A DNA stretch of 13,351 nt from Spirochaetaceae bacterium (GCA_031265535.1 JAISCO010000025.1:1-13351), one strand, 5' to 3'; counted from the first letter of the stretch, positions 7,123 to 13,246 are shown. Made by a program: numbers and translations. Notes: generated by a model not told the origin, from the letters alone.

Positions 7123-7266
7123 TAGCGCGGAGCGCATGAGAACCCACTGGTGGGTGCTAGCGCGGAGCGCATGAGAACCCACTGGCGGGCCGCTGACCGC
7201 CGTTATCAAAGTGAACGCCTCCCCGCCGCCAACGAGCGGCGGCAAGCTGCTAGCGCGGAGCGCATG
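7123..7266. repeat. direct-repeat array, 35-bp period, with third partial copy
   Basis: Two 32-base copies (7123-7154 and 7158-7189) begin TAGCGCGGAGCGCATGAG and end AACCCACTGG(T/C)GGG; they differ at one base. A third, shorter copy, TAGCGCGGAGCGCATG, lies at 7251-7266. Copies 1 and 3 are both preceded by GCGGCGGCAAGCTG. Between copies 2 and 3 lies a hairpin, CCGCCGC (7223-7229) and GCGGCGG (7236-7242). The spacing and number do not fit CRISPR. It looks like a dispersed GC-rich intergenic repeat in a gap (6765-7883) that otherwise holds no clear gene. Confidence 0.75.
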
Positions 7267-7267
7267 T

Positions 7268-7313
7268 GCCTCCATGGCAAATGGTTGACAAAAAAATATT
7301 CTTTATTTACACT
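7268..7313 (+). promoter_or_regulatory. promoter with perfect TTGACA box, second copy of the repeated module
   Basis: The 17-mer GCCTCCATGGCAAATGG (7268-7284, identical to 6041-6057) abuts TTGACA (7285-7290). After exactly 17 bases comes TACACT (7308-7313; four of six). Transcription would begin near 7320 and run into the structured block at 7351-7431. No protein-coding gene starts close downstream. Confidence 0.5.
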
Positions 7314-7350
7314 ACCAATATGAAGCATCGGGATAAAAACCTGAAGTCCT

Positions 7351-7431
7351 GCGCCCTGTCCGGGCGCCGCGCAAAATCGTTATGCCGCGGCATAACGGGT
7401 TTATGCTATGGCATAAAACCGGCGATTTTGC
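7351..7431 (+). ncRNA. candidate structured RNA or paired operator
   Basis: A first hairpin is GCGCCC (7351-7356) with GGGCGC (7362-7367). Then an outer stem, GCAAAATCG (7371-7379) with CGATTTTGC (7423-7431), encloses two hairpins: TTATGC-CGCG-GCATAA (7382-adjacent, 7380-7395 including flanking pairs) and TTTATGC-TATG-GCATAAA (7400-7417). The result is a three-way junction downstream of a strong-looking promoter. In DNA terms the same bases form two TTATGC/GCATAA dyads with centres 21 bp apart, two helical turns, which would suit a dimeric regulator. No known RNA family is recognised, and no U-tract ends it. Confidence 0.4.
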
Positions 7432-7456
7432 CTGTGGAAAATTCAATTAGGCCAAT

Positions 7457-7470
7457 CCCCCCCCCCCCCC
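7457..7470. repeat. homopolymer run of 14 C
   Basis: Fourteen consecutive C (poly-G on the other strand) occur in the long gap upstream of the outer membrane protein genes. Such runs slip during replication. In Treponema pallidum, poly-G tracts next to promoters vary tpr expression. Here a TATTAT box (7505-7510) with a weak TAGGGA (7482-7487) lies just downstream. The nearest gene starts at 7884. Confidence 0.9.
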
Positions 7471-7606
7471 GAATCTAAAAGTAGGGATACCCCCTGTTTT
7501 ACACTATTATCCTTCTCTAAGAGTCCGAAAGCCAGCCGTTACAGGGCAGGTATTTTTTCCGGCCACACAAAAAATCAGACTACATTTCTCCGCTGTTTGT
7601 TTAAAG

Positions 7607-7623
7607 GCGCGAAATTTTCGCGC
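7607..7623. repeat. near-perfect palindrome GCGCGAAA/TTTCGCGC
   Basis: Eight-base arms (7607-7614 and 7616-7623) flank one T. It lies in the untranslated-looking stretch before the first barrel gene and could be an operator or a small stem. Nothing else gene-like was found between 7480 and 7830. Confidence 0.4.
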
Positions 7624-7831
7624 GCAAAACCCATGCTTGGACGGCGCGGCAATGTTGTATATAGCATATTTCAGGACAAAGGGGGCGGCTTATGGCATGA
7701 AATTCCTGTTATGAGCGGCCTTAGGGCGGCGCATAACGGCGTGATGGCTCACGGTGACGGCTCACGGCGTGATGTATCACGTTAAATTATCGGGTTCAGT
7801 GTACGGAACTTATAGCGTATACAGGAGAATG

Positions 7832-7958
7832 CGTCCGGTTATGGGCGCGGTAAAAAAATTTGCTGTTATTAAGGAGTTATTGTATGGCAAAAAAAAGAGT
7901 GTTTATGGTTATGATGGTCGCTTTACTTTCCACAGTGTTTGCGGCGGGCGTGTTCGCT
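7832..7958 (+). repeat. duplicated leader plus signal-peptide segment, copy 1
   Basis: About 127 bases (52 upstream of the ATG plus the 25 signal-peptide codons) match 9237-9363 almost base for base and without length change. The two copies lead into unrelated mature proteins, so the segment has been duplicated or exchanged as a unit. Confidence 0.75.
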
Positions 7959-8555
7959 CAGGTAACGATCAGCGGCGGTTTGGCGTTGTCGTCTATAAAA
8001 AATATGGAGCTTAGCGGCGAGGGCAATATCCCTATTGACACTGAAATCGGTATCGGCGGTAACCTTTATGCGGATTATCTGCTCCCTGTGGGCTTCCCGT
8101 TGTCTTTGGGTTTTGAAATCGGTGTAGATACAGGCAAGTTTACCATAAAATACGCTAGCTATGATTATGATAAGGATGTTGAGAGTGTTATTGATTACCA
8201 AGATACCATGACGGTACTTCCGTTGCTGCTCAGGGTGGCCTATCACTTTGATCTGTTGGCCAATCTTGACCTCTATCTTGTCGCTAAGATCGGCTATGCG
8301 GTTGGATTCTGGAGCGGGGATTTTTATGACATGTTAACCAAAAATTCTGCTATAACAGTTGGCGACATAGGCGGTGTTGCCTTCGGGTTCGATATCGGGG
8401 CCGCATACTATTTTACGCCGGTGTTCGGCATCTTTGCGGAAGCCGGTTTTGACGACTATGCGCTCGAATCAAAGATATCGGGAGGCGGTTGGAGCGATAC
8501 TCTGAAAGCGCCGTTCAACCGGTTTTTAACATTCGGAATCAGCACTAAGTTTTAA
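7884..8555 (+). CDS. outer membrane beta-barrel protein, tandem paralogue 1
   Basis: This 223-residue protein has a clear signal peptide (1-25, MAKKRVF then a hydrophobic core ending AAGVFA, cleavage before Gln26). The mature part alternates hydrophobic and polar residues, with strand-like segments such as NLYADYLLP, LSLGFEIGVD, VLPLLLRVAYHF, LDLYLVAKIGYAVGF, FGFDIGAAYYFTP and FGIFAEAGFDDY. It ends LTFGISTKF, the C-terminal aromatic signature of barrels recognised by the BAM machinery. Size suggests an eight-stranded OmpA/OmpW-like or general porin-type small barrel; the specific ligand is unknown. AAGGAG (7871-7876), seven bases before the ATG at 7884, fixes this start over an upstream TTG at 7860. 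It is followed 91 bases later by a paralogue and probably forms an operon with it and the next gene. Confidence 0.8.
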   Translation: MAKKRVFMVMMVALLSTVFAAGVFAQVTISGGLALSSIKNMELSGEGNIPIDTEIGIGGNLYADYLLPVGFPLSLGFEIGVDTGKFTIKYASYDYDKDVESVIDYQDTMTVLPLLLRVAYHFDLLANLDLYLVAKIGYAVGFWSGDFYDMLTKNSAITVGDIGGVAFGFDIGAAYYFTPVFGIFAEAGFDDYALESKISGGGWSDTLKAPFNRFLTFGISTKF

Positions 8556-8646
8556 CGTTTTTGTTCTCTATTCCGGCCCTGTCCTTGGGGAAAAATCTCT
8601 GCGGGCGGGGCTGTGATACGGGCGCCGGTTAATTATGGAGGAGATT

Positions 8647-9231
8647 ATGAGATTTAAAACGGTATGCTTTGTCCTGTCCACCGTAGTGCTTTTGCTTACG
8701 GCCTCGGCGGGCGCTTTCGCTCAGGTAACGGTAAGCGGCGGGTTCGCGCTGTCATCGGTAAATTCGAAGGATTCTAGTGAGGAAGCTAAAACCGGTTTAG
8801 GGTTTAATGTTTATGTGGATTATCTGCTCCCTGTGAGCATCCCGCTGTCTTTGGGGTTTGAAGCCGGTTACGATACGGCCGGCATTGAGTCCACACGAAC
8901 ATATTATGATTATTCATATGGAGGATATGAAGAATATACAGAAACTACAGAGGTAAAGGTAGCTGTAATCCCGTTGCTTTTCAGGATAGCCTATCACCTT
9001 GATCTGTCGTCCCGTCTTGATCTCTATCTTGTCGGTAAGTTTGGGTATGCGTTTGAGGTCTGGGAAGGGGTGTTTATCGAACAAGCCCCGGACACCTTCA
9101 CTTTCGGAGTCGATATCGGGGCCGCATACTATTTGTCGCCTCGATTCGGCTTATTTGCGGAAGCCGGTTATGACAGTTACGGGGATTATTTCAACCGTTT
9201 TGTAACATTCGGCATCAGCACTAAGTTTTAG
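8647..9231 (+). CDS. outer membrane beta-barrel protein, tandem paralogue 2
   Basis: This 194-residue protein is a paralogue of the preceding gene product. Signal peptide 1-25 (MRFKTVCF, core, SAGAFA), cleavage before Gln26, then QVTVSGGFALSSV, matching QVTISGGLALSSI of the neighbour. Shared strands include VDYLLPVSIPLSLGFEAGYD, LDLYLVGKFGYAFEVW, GVDIGAAYYLSP and the ending FVTFGISTKF. The segment YYDYSYGGYEEYTETTE (about 75-91) is tyrosine-rich and differs fully from paralogue 1, as expected of a surface loop. GGAGG (8637-8641) sits five bases before the ATG at 8647; an in-frame ATG at 8635 has no Shine-Dalgarno. The following gene starts 57 bases later. Confidence 0.8.
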   Translation: MRFKTVCFVLSTVVLLLTASAGAFAQVTVSGGFALSSVNSKDSSEEAKTGLGFNVYVDYLLPVSIPLSLGFEAGYDTAGIESTRTYYDYSYGGYEEYTETTEVKVAVIPLLFRIAYHLDLSSRLDLYLVGKFGYAFEVWEGVFIEQAPDTFTFGVDIGAAYYLSPRFGLFAEAGYDSYGDYFNRFVTFGISTKF

Positions 9232-9236
9232 TTTTC

Positions 9237-9363
9237 CGTCCGGTTTACGGGCATGGTGAAAAATTTTGCTGTTATCAGGAGTTATTGTATGGCAAAAAAA
9301 AGAGTTTTTATGCTTATGACGCTCGCTTTTCTTTCAACAGTGTTTGCGGCGGGCGCGTTCGCG
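9237..9363 (+). repeat. duplicated leader plus signal-peptide segment, copy 2
   Basis: Partner of 7832-7958: same Shine-Dalgarno context (AGGAGTTATTGT before the ATG) and the same MAKKRVFM and LSTVFAAG coding stretches, with a few base changes. Confidence 0.75.
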
Positions 9364-10086
9364 GAAGTTGAGATTATCATTCAGCGGGCGGACAGCAAAA
9401 TTAATGCGGGATTTAAGGAACGTATCTTTGTTGACGGGTCCAACAAGCTCTCGCTGGCTAACGGCGAGTCGGGCACTATACGGGTTCCGGACGGGGATCA
9501 CACGATTTACGCGGAGCTATACACATTAAAGACGGCCCCCCTGTCGTTCAGCGCCCGTTCGGGGACGGTGAGGTTCACGGTTACGCCCCATTCGTTAAGA
9601 AATTTCGTCATTGAAAGAACGGGGGGCGGACAGCAGCAGCGCGCGCAGCCCGCGATTACCGCGCCTGATGTGTTTAACAATTTCGATGATGCGTTCAACG
9701 ATACCAGTGTCGAAGGGGCCTTGCTGCGGGCGGGCAACACGATTATGGAAAAACTTACTCCAAGGTCGCGGCTTGCCATTGTGTATGTTACGGCGCAGGA
9801 CGCTGAAATTTCTGAATTCATCGCGGGCGAACTTGAATTCATCATGGTAAGCAGAGGCTTTATACTGATTGACCGCAGCGAACTGGACAGGATCAGAAAA
9901 GAGCAGTCTTTTCAGTCTTCCGGCGAGGTTGACGACAGTCAAGCCGTTTCTATCGGTAAAATCGCGGGAGCGGACGTTATCATCACCGGCGCGGTTACGG
10001 GTACGGGCAATCTTAGGCGTTTGCGTCTGAGGGCGCTGAATACGCAAACGGGTCAGGTATTGACGACCGCTTCCGAGCGCTATTGA
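9289..10086 (+). CDS. secreted CsgG/LpoB-like protein
   Basis: This 265-residue protein has a type-I signal peptide (1-25, cleavage AFA before EVEI), so it is predicted periplasmic. Residues about 26-110 form a small beta-rich domain (IFVDGSNKLSLANGESGTIR, then PDGDHTIYAEL), resembling PEGA-like carbohydrate- or peptidoglycan-proximal modules. A Gln/Pro-rich linker follows. Residues about 140-265 are a CsgG/LpoB-type domain: SRLAIVYVTAQDAEISEFI, FILIDRSELDRIRKEQSFQ, then AGADVIITGAVTG and RLRLRALNTQTGQVL. Family members act in outer-membrane lipoprotein complexes, curli secretion or penicillin-binding-protein activation; the role here is unknown. The start is ATG 9289 with AGGAG (9277-9281); an in-frame ATG at 9253 lacks a site. 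Its leader and signal peptide match the first barrel gene rather than its own paralogue downstream. Confidence 0.75.
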   Translation: MAKKRVFMLMTLAFLSTVFAAGAFAEVEIIIQRADSKINAGFKERIFVDGSNKLSLANGESGTIRVPDGDHTIYAELYTLKTAPLSFSARSGTVRFTVTPHSLRNFVIERTGGGQQQRAQPAITAPDVFNNFDDAFNDTSVEGALLRAGNTIMEKLTPRSRLAIVYVTAQDAEISEFIAGELEFIMVSRGFILIDRSELDRIRKEQSFQSSGEVDDSQAVSIGKIAGADVIITGAVTGTGNLRRLRLRALNTQTGQVLTTASERY

Positions 10087-10226
10087 GGAGTGAGCCATCG
10101 TGAGGCGGTGGGGTGAGGAGTGAGGAATTAACAATTATCAATAAGCAATTAGAAATGAAGAGTGAGGAGTGACAACTTTCCTTTTTATTTTTTACTTGTT
10201 CCTTGTTACCTGTTACTTGTTATTTA
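10087..10226. repeat. composite short-repeat tract (GAGGAGT, AACAATT and TTACTTGT types)
   Basis: The gap after the CsgG-like gene starts with GAGGAGTGAG-like units, passes through AATTAACAATTATCAAT-like units and another GAGTGAGGAGTGA, then becomes pyrimidine-rich TTTTTACTTGTTCCTTGTTACC units. Three repeat types are mosaicked together. A frame through the tract gives a hydrophobic but artefactual extension of the next gene. Confidence 0.8.
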
Positions 10227-10303
10227 TGCGGCATAAAAACTTGAATTTTTTTGTAAAATCTTCAAAATATGTTGACAATTATTTTTTGATAGAGAGGTAT
10301 AAA

Positions 10304-11158
10304 ATGAAATTTCAGAGGCTTTCACGGCAAAAAAAGGCGGTTCTTGGAACCGTTATTTTATCAATTTTTTTGTATATGGGCTGTGCAAGTATTCCACCGC
10401 AATTACCGGCAAACTTTGGCGATGCCGGTAAATCTGCCGGTTCTAACGAAGGTGAAATTGTTGTTCAGCGGCCTAATGTATTTTTTGGTTCAATTGTGAA
10501 AATGAACGTATTTGTTGACGGACAAATACGTTTAACGCTGGGTAACGCCGAAGAAGGTATGGTTATTGTTCCTAATGGCAGCCATACCATTTATGCGGAA
10601 ATAAATAATATTACCAAAAGCGGAAATGTTACGGTAAATGTAAATTCAAACCGCAGTGTTTTTATGGCGTCACCGCAGCAAGGCCTTTTTAGCAATTCCG
10701 TTGTAATAACAAAAATAAACGAAACAGCATTGGGGGGAACAGCGTCCGGCGCAAGAAGGCCGGGCAGTAATCAAAGCGGTGTTGAAACGGCAATGAATAA
10801 CGCCGCTGAAGTGATAATGGGCTCACTCCAAAGGAATTCAAAAATCGCAATAGTCAATGTTTCTTCCGCCGACAGGAACTTGTCGGAATTTGTTGCCGGC
10901 GAACTTGAATACATAATCGTAAACAATCGTTTCACTGTAGTTGACAGAAGCGAATTGGACAGGATAAGGCGCGAACAAAATTTCCAGCTGAGCGGAGATG
11001 TCGACGACAACACCATTGTGTCAATAGGAAAGTTTGCGGGCGCCGATGTGGTAATAACGGGAGCCATAACCGGAACAGATGCTACAAGAAGATTGCGATT
11101 GAGGGCATTAAACACTCAAACCGCGCAAGTTATAGCGGTAGCATCGGAACGTTTCTAA
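10304..11158 (+). CDS. CsgG/LpoB-like lipoprotein, paralogue of the preceding protein
   Basis: This 284-residue protein carries a lipoprotein signal with lipobox LYMGC (acylated Cys27). The next domain, with VDGQIRLTLGNAEEGMVIV and PNGSHTIYAEI, matches the beta-rich domain of the upstream protein. The C-terminal domain repeats the CsgG/LpoB pattern (SKIAIVNVSSADRNLSEFV, DRSELDRIRREQNFQLSGDV, GADVVITGAITGT, RLRLRALNTQTAQVI). So one paralogue is membrane-anchored and the other soluble. The ATG at 10304 is chosen because AGAGG (10293-10297) lies six bases upstream and the lipobox is then at normal distance; the frame extends back to 10169 only through repeats. The gene is visibly more AT-rich than its paralogue, implying a separate history rather than recent duplication. 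A TTGACA at 10272-10277 has no well-spaced -10 box. Confidence 0.78.
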   Translation: MKFQRLSRQKKAVLGTVILSIFLYMGCASIPPQLPANFGDAGKSAGSNEGEIVVQRPNVFFGSIVKMNVFVDGQIRLTLGNAEEGMVIVPNGSHTIYAEINNITKSGNVTVNVNSNRSVFMASPQQGLFSNSVVITKINETALGGTASGARRPGSNQSGVETAMNNAAEVIMGSLQRNSKIAIVNVSSADRNLSEFVAGELEYIIVNNRFTVVDRSELDRIRREQNFQLSGDVDDNTIVSIGKFAGADVVITGAITGTDATRRLRLRALNTQTAQVIAVASERF

Positions 11159-11173
11159 TATTAGAGAAGGCAG

Positions 11174-11194
11174 CGTAAAAGCCAAGTTTTTACG
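11174..11194 (+). terminator. weak hairpin after the CsgG-like lipoprotein gene
   Basis: CGTAAAA (11174-11180) pairs with TTTTACG (11188-11194), seven base pairs around a seven-base loop. The stem is AT-rich and is followed by CGTAAACAGC rather than T, so termination would be weak. Confidence 0.3.
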
Positions 11195-11210
11195 TCGTAA
11201 ACAGCTGGGA

Positions 11211-11253
11211 CCTTACTTTTTACCTGTTCCTTTTTCCTTGTTTTTGTTTTTTT
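11211..11253. repeat. short pyrimidine-rich repeat tract (TTTTTACCTGTTCC type)
   Basis: About 40 bases of TTACTTTTTACC / TGTTCC / TTTTTCC units, the complement of the GGTAAAA-type repeats elsewhere, lie upstream of the LPP20-like gene. Confidence 0.65.
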
Positions 11254-11331
11254 GACTTCAAATAAAAAGTGGTCAACAACCGGTGTATGCCGGAATTTAA
11301 TATGGCCGGTTTGTCCGGCAAGGAGAAAAAG

Positions 11332-11919
11332 ATGAAAAAATCTTTTGTTTTAGTCGCGGCAGCCGCTTTGCTGCTGTCGCTGGCGGGGTGCGCGAGCGCT
11401 CCGGCGTCTTCGGGTAGTAGTAAGAAACTGAACGGCGTTCCGGATTTTGTTAATGACGCATACCTTAACGCTTCCGAGGATGTGATTGTCGGGATTGGTA
11501 CCTACAAGATTGGAAACGATAGGTCCAAGATGGGCACAGGCAAGACCTTTGCGGAAACGCGGGCGCGCGCGGATATTTCGCGGCAGTTGAGCATTATCGT
11601 CAAAGACATGGTGAACGACTACACGGCTACAAGCGAGATTGACCCGTCCGCGGCGCTGTCTTTTCAGGAAACCATCACGCAGACGCTTTCCAAGGCCGAG
11701 TTGAAGGGGTCCCGGACGGTAAAACTGGCGATGGATGACACTGGGCTTCTTTGGGTGGTGATGGAGTTCAGCAAGTCGGCGGCGGAAAATGAGGTGAATC
11801 AGGCGGCCGCCGCGGCAAAATTGGCGGTTCCCCAGGCGGCGGCGTTTGACGCTTTGCAGCGCATGGATGCTGCCTTCTCGAAAGAGGCGGGCGGCGGCCC
11901 TGTCCCGGTAGGCGACTGA
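11332..11919 (+). CDS. LPP20-family lipoprotein
   Basis: This 195-residue protein has a classical lipoprotein signal (MKKSFVLVAAAALLLSLAGC, acylated Cys20) and a short Ser/Ala linker. PDFVNDAYLNASEDVIVGIG begins the LPP20-like domain, which continues with FAETRARADISRQLSIIVKD, an amphipathic helix with the typical alanine and arginine pattern. A strand pair KGSRTVKLAMDDTGLLWVVM follows, then an Ala-rich helical tail (about 150-180). LPP20 proteins are outer-membrane or periplasmic lipoproteins, often found with flagellar or CsgG-type envelope proteins; the precise role is unknown. AAGGAG (11320-11325) six bases before the ATG sets the start; the frame is open back to 11269 without support. 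It is followed by two hairpins, the second a good terminator, closing the envelope cluster. Confidence 0.75.
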   Translation: MKKSFVLVAAAALLLSLAGCASAPASSGSSKKLNGVPDFVNDAYLNASEDVIVGIGTYKIGNDRSKMGTGKTFAETRARADISRQLSIIVKDMVNDYTATSEIDPSAALSFQETITQTLSKAELKGSRTVKLAMDDTGLLWVVMEFSKSAAENEVNQAAAAAKLAVPQAAAFDALQRMDAAFSKEAGGGPVPVGD

Positions 11920-11921
11920 GT

Positions 11922-11942
11922 AATTGCCGCTTTGCGGCAATT
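11922..11942 (+). terminator. perfect 9-bp hairpin after the LPP20-like gene
   Basis: AATTGCCGC-TTT-GCGGCAATT starts two bases after the TGA. The stem is perfect but the following GATCTT is a poor U-tract, so it may serve mainly to stabilise the mRNA 3' end. Confidence 0.5.
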
Positions 11943-11957
11943 GATCTTGGATCCACG

Positions 11958-12013
11958 AGCCGGTTTCAAATGGGGTATTGTGCTCCATATTGCCGTTTGG
12001 GACCGGCTTTTTT
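11958..12013 (+). terminator. intrinsic terminator closing the envelope cluster
   Basis: AGCCGGTTTC (11958-11967) pairs with GGGACCGGCT (11999-12008; two G-U pairs), followed by six T (12008-12013). The loop can form a smaller TGG/CCA stem. The T run marks it as acting on plus-strand transcripts, which meet the convergent vapBC operon here. Confidence 0.65.
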
Positions 12014-12018
12014 GCTTG

Positions 12019-12056
12019 GTTGTTAATTGTTGATTGCTGATTGTTGATTGTTAAAA
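12019..12056. repeat. short tandem repeat, TTGTTGATTG type
   Basis: Four to five degenerate units of TTGTTAATTG / TTGTTGATTG, the complement of the AACAATT-type repeat, fill the space between the terminator and the end of vapC. Confidence 0.75.
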
Positions 12057-12076
12057 ATCGAGAAGCGATGAAAGGG

Positions 12077-12499
12077 TTACCGAAACCAATAAAATGTAAT
12101 ATCCTCGCCATTTTCGACGGGTTCAAGTTCGTGATGGTCGCCGGTAACCAGAACGGCGGGCAAGGAATAAGCGGCGGCGATGGCAACGGCGTCCGCGAGA
12201 GAAAGGCTGTAGTGTGTTTTGAAATAACCGGCAATACGGATATTGGCGCGGGAAACATGGGGGATTATATTTATGGAAGAGGCGTAAAGGGCTTGCAAAA
12301 AGCCATCGGCATAGGCCCGGCCCTTGATGCGGATTCTGTCGTAATACACTTCAAGCGCCTGAATACTGGTCATGTAGAGAGAGATTTTTCTGTCATCTGC
12401 CTTTTTTATAAGGCCGGCGACAGTTTCCGCTCCGGTTTCTTTGTTAAGAAACGCGATCATGGCGCAGGCGTCAAGGACATAAGCGCCGGTATCAGGCAT
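12077..12499 (-). CDS. vapC: VapC-like PIN-domain ribonuclease toxin
   Basis: This 140-residue PIN-domain protein has the four expected acidic residues: Asp10 in YVLDACAMIAFL, Glu50 in ALEVYYD, Asp103 in SLADAVAIAAA and Asp121 in VTGDHHELE. These bind the metal ions used to cut RNA; VapC toxins typically cleave tRNA or rRNA, though the target here cannot be read from sequence. Length is normal for the family and nothing is missing, so it is probably active. Its ATG shares one base with the stop of the upstream antitoxin gene (TAATG), which implies translational coupling and a fixed toxin-antitoxin ratio. Confidence 0.9.
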   Translation of the reverse strand: MPDTGAYVLDACAMIAFLNKETGAETVAGLIKKADDRKISLYMTSIQALEVYYDRIRIKGRAYADGFLQALYASSINIIPHVSRANIRIAGYFKTHYSLSLADAVAIAAAYSLPAVLVTGDHHELEPVENGEDITFYWFR

Positions 12500-12849
12500 T
12501 ATACGCCTGTTTCTTGGAAGTGTGGCGCAAGGTTTTTCGACTCAAGCGTTTTATCAGCCCGCTTGCGTTCAAAATACGCGTCCATCGTGTCTTCGCCTTC
12601 ACAGGAACCGTACAAATCCATCAGGGAAACCCTGACGCAGCGTTCACGGCCATATTCATCAGGAGCGCTTTCACAGACGGCGATGCCGCGCGTCATTGTC
12701 AAAAGCCGGTCAATCTGTTCGTGCGGCGGGCCTTCGGTTACAGGCGTAACATGGACTTCGACCTTCGCTTTGCCGGAAGGCAAACCGGGCGGCAGGTCAA
12801 TGAAAATACGGCGGTTTACCGGTATTTCTACTGTTTGTTCAATGGTCAT
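12499..12849 (-). CDS. vapB: VapB-like antitoxin of the PIN toxin
   Basis: This 116-residue acidic protein is encoded immediately upstream of the PIN toxin and overlaps it by one base. The N-terminus (VEIPVNRRIFIDLPPGLPSG, then KAKVEVHVTP) is a short beta-strand module of the kind found in several antitoxins that pair with PIN toxins. The middle and C-terminal part (about 45-116) is charged and predicted helical or disordered, suitable for wrapping the toxin. It carries no clear AbrB or ribbon-helix-helix consensus that I can name, so the antitoxin call rests mainly on position, overlap and size. GAGGAG stands five bases before the ATG. A candidate promoter lies at 12870-12898. Confidence 0.75.
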   Translation of the reverse strand: MTIEQTVEIPVNRRIFIDLPPGLPSGKAKVEVHVTPVTEGPPHEQIDRLLTMTRGIAVCESAPDEYGRERCVRVSLMDLYGSCEGEDTMDAYFERKRADKTLESKNLAPHFQETGV

Positions 12850-12869
12850 AGCAACTCCTCATGTCTTCC

Positions 12870-12898
12870 ACTTTAGCAGAAGATGAAATAAAAGGCAA
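12870..12898 (-). promoter_or_regulatory. candidate promoter of vapBC
   Basis: On the minus strand TTGCCT (12898-12893), a 17-base spacer and TAAAGT (12875-12870), each four of six matches to consensus, lie just upstream of the antitoxin start. Confidence 0.3.
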
Positions 12899-12941
12899 GA
12901 GGGGTAATGACTAGCAATTTTACTTTTAGAAAATTTATGGT

Positions 12942-13048
12942 AAAAAGGAATAGATAAAGGAAAAGGGAAAAAGGAACAAGTAGCAGTGAGCAATTAGCAG
13001 GGACAATTAACAGGGAATTTTTTACTTTTTATCTTTTACTTTTTACTT
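12942..13048. repeat. composite short-repeat tract with opposed ends
   Basis: GGTAAAAAGG / GGAAAAGGG units open the tract, AGCAATTAGCAGGGACAATT-like units fill the middle, and TTTTTACTTTTTATC units close it. The purine-rich start and pyrimidine-rich end are near complements, so the tract could fold back on itself. Confidence 0.75.
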
Positions 13049-13206
13049 GAATGAGGGGAAGCGCATTTATCCAACGCGGCAAAAATTTTGAAGTTTATGA
13101 TGAACTTTTTGTTACGGCTCCCCCTCGCTCCAAAGGTTTTTGCTTTTGCGGTCTTGTCCTTTCTTATAGGGTAAAGCAGGCGGCAAAACGTCAGGTATGA
13201 GTGACT

Positions 13207-13226
13207 CCAACAGCGAAAGCTGTTGG
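13207..13226 (+). promoter_or_regulatory. GAAA-capped hairpin just upstream of a strong start site
   Basis: CCAACAGC-GAAA-GCTGTTGG is a perfect eight-pair stem with a GNRA tetraloop. It ends six bases before AAGGAGG (13232-13238). There is no U-tract, so a leader structure or mRNA stabiliser is more likely than a terminator. Confidence 0.45.
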
Positions 13227-13246
13227 TATGGAAGGAGGGACTTTCT

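Noticed and set aside
7123..7266. CRISPR-like array
   Set aside because: Only two full copies with three bases between them, no spacer-sized unique sequence, and no cas genes in the window.
7012..7275. Minus-strand open frame of 87 codons
   Set aside because: It is composed of the direct repeats and GC hairpins, with a repeated peptide HALRAS as a by-product.
10169..10303. N-terminal extension of the CsgG-like lipoprotein
   Set aside because: The extension is translated short repeats. The ATG at 10304 has a Shine-Dalgarno and a correctly placed lipobox.
11350..12258. Minus-strand open frame of 302 codons
   Set aside because: It crosses the antisense of the LPP20-like gene, a terminator and a repeat, with low-complexity composition. 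A real lipoprotein lies on the other strand.
12041..12886. Plus-strand open frame of 281 codons
   Set aside because: It is antisense to the overlapping vapB and vapC genes, which have correct motifs, Shine-Dalgarno and coupling.
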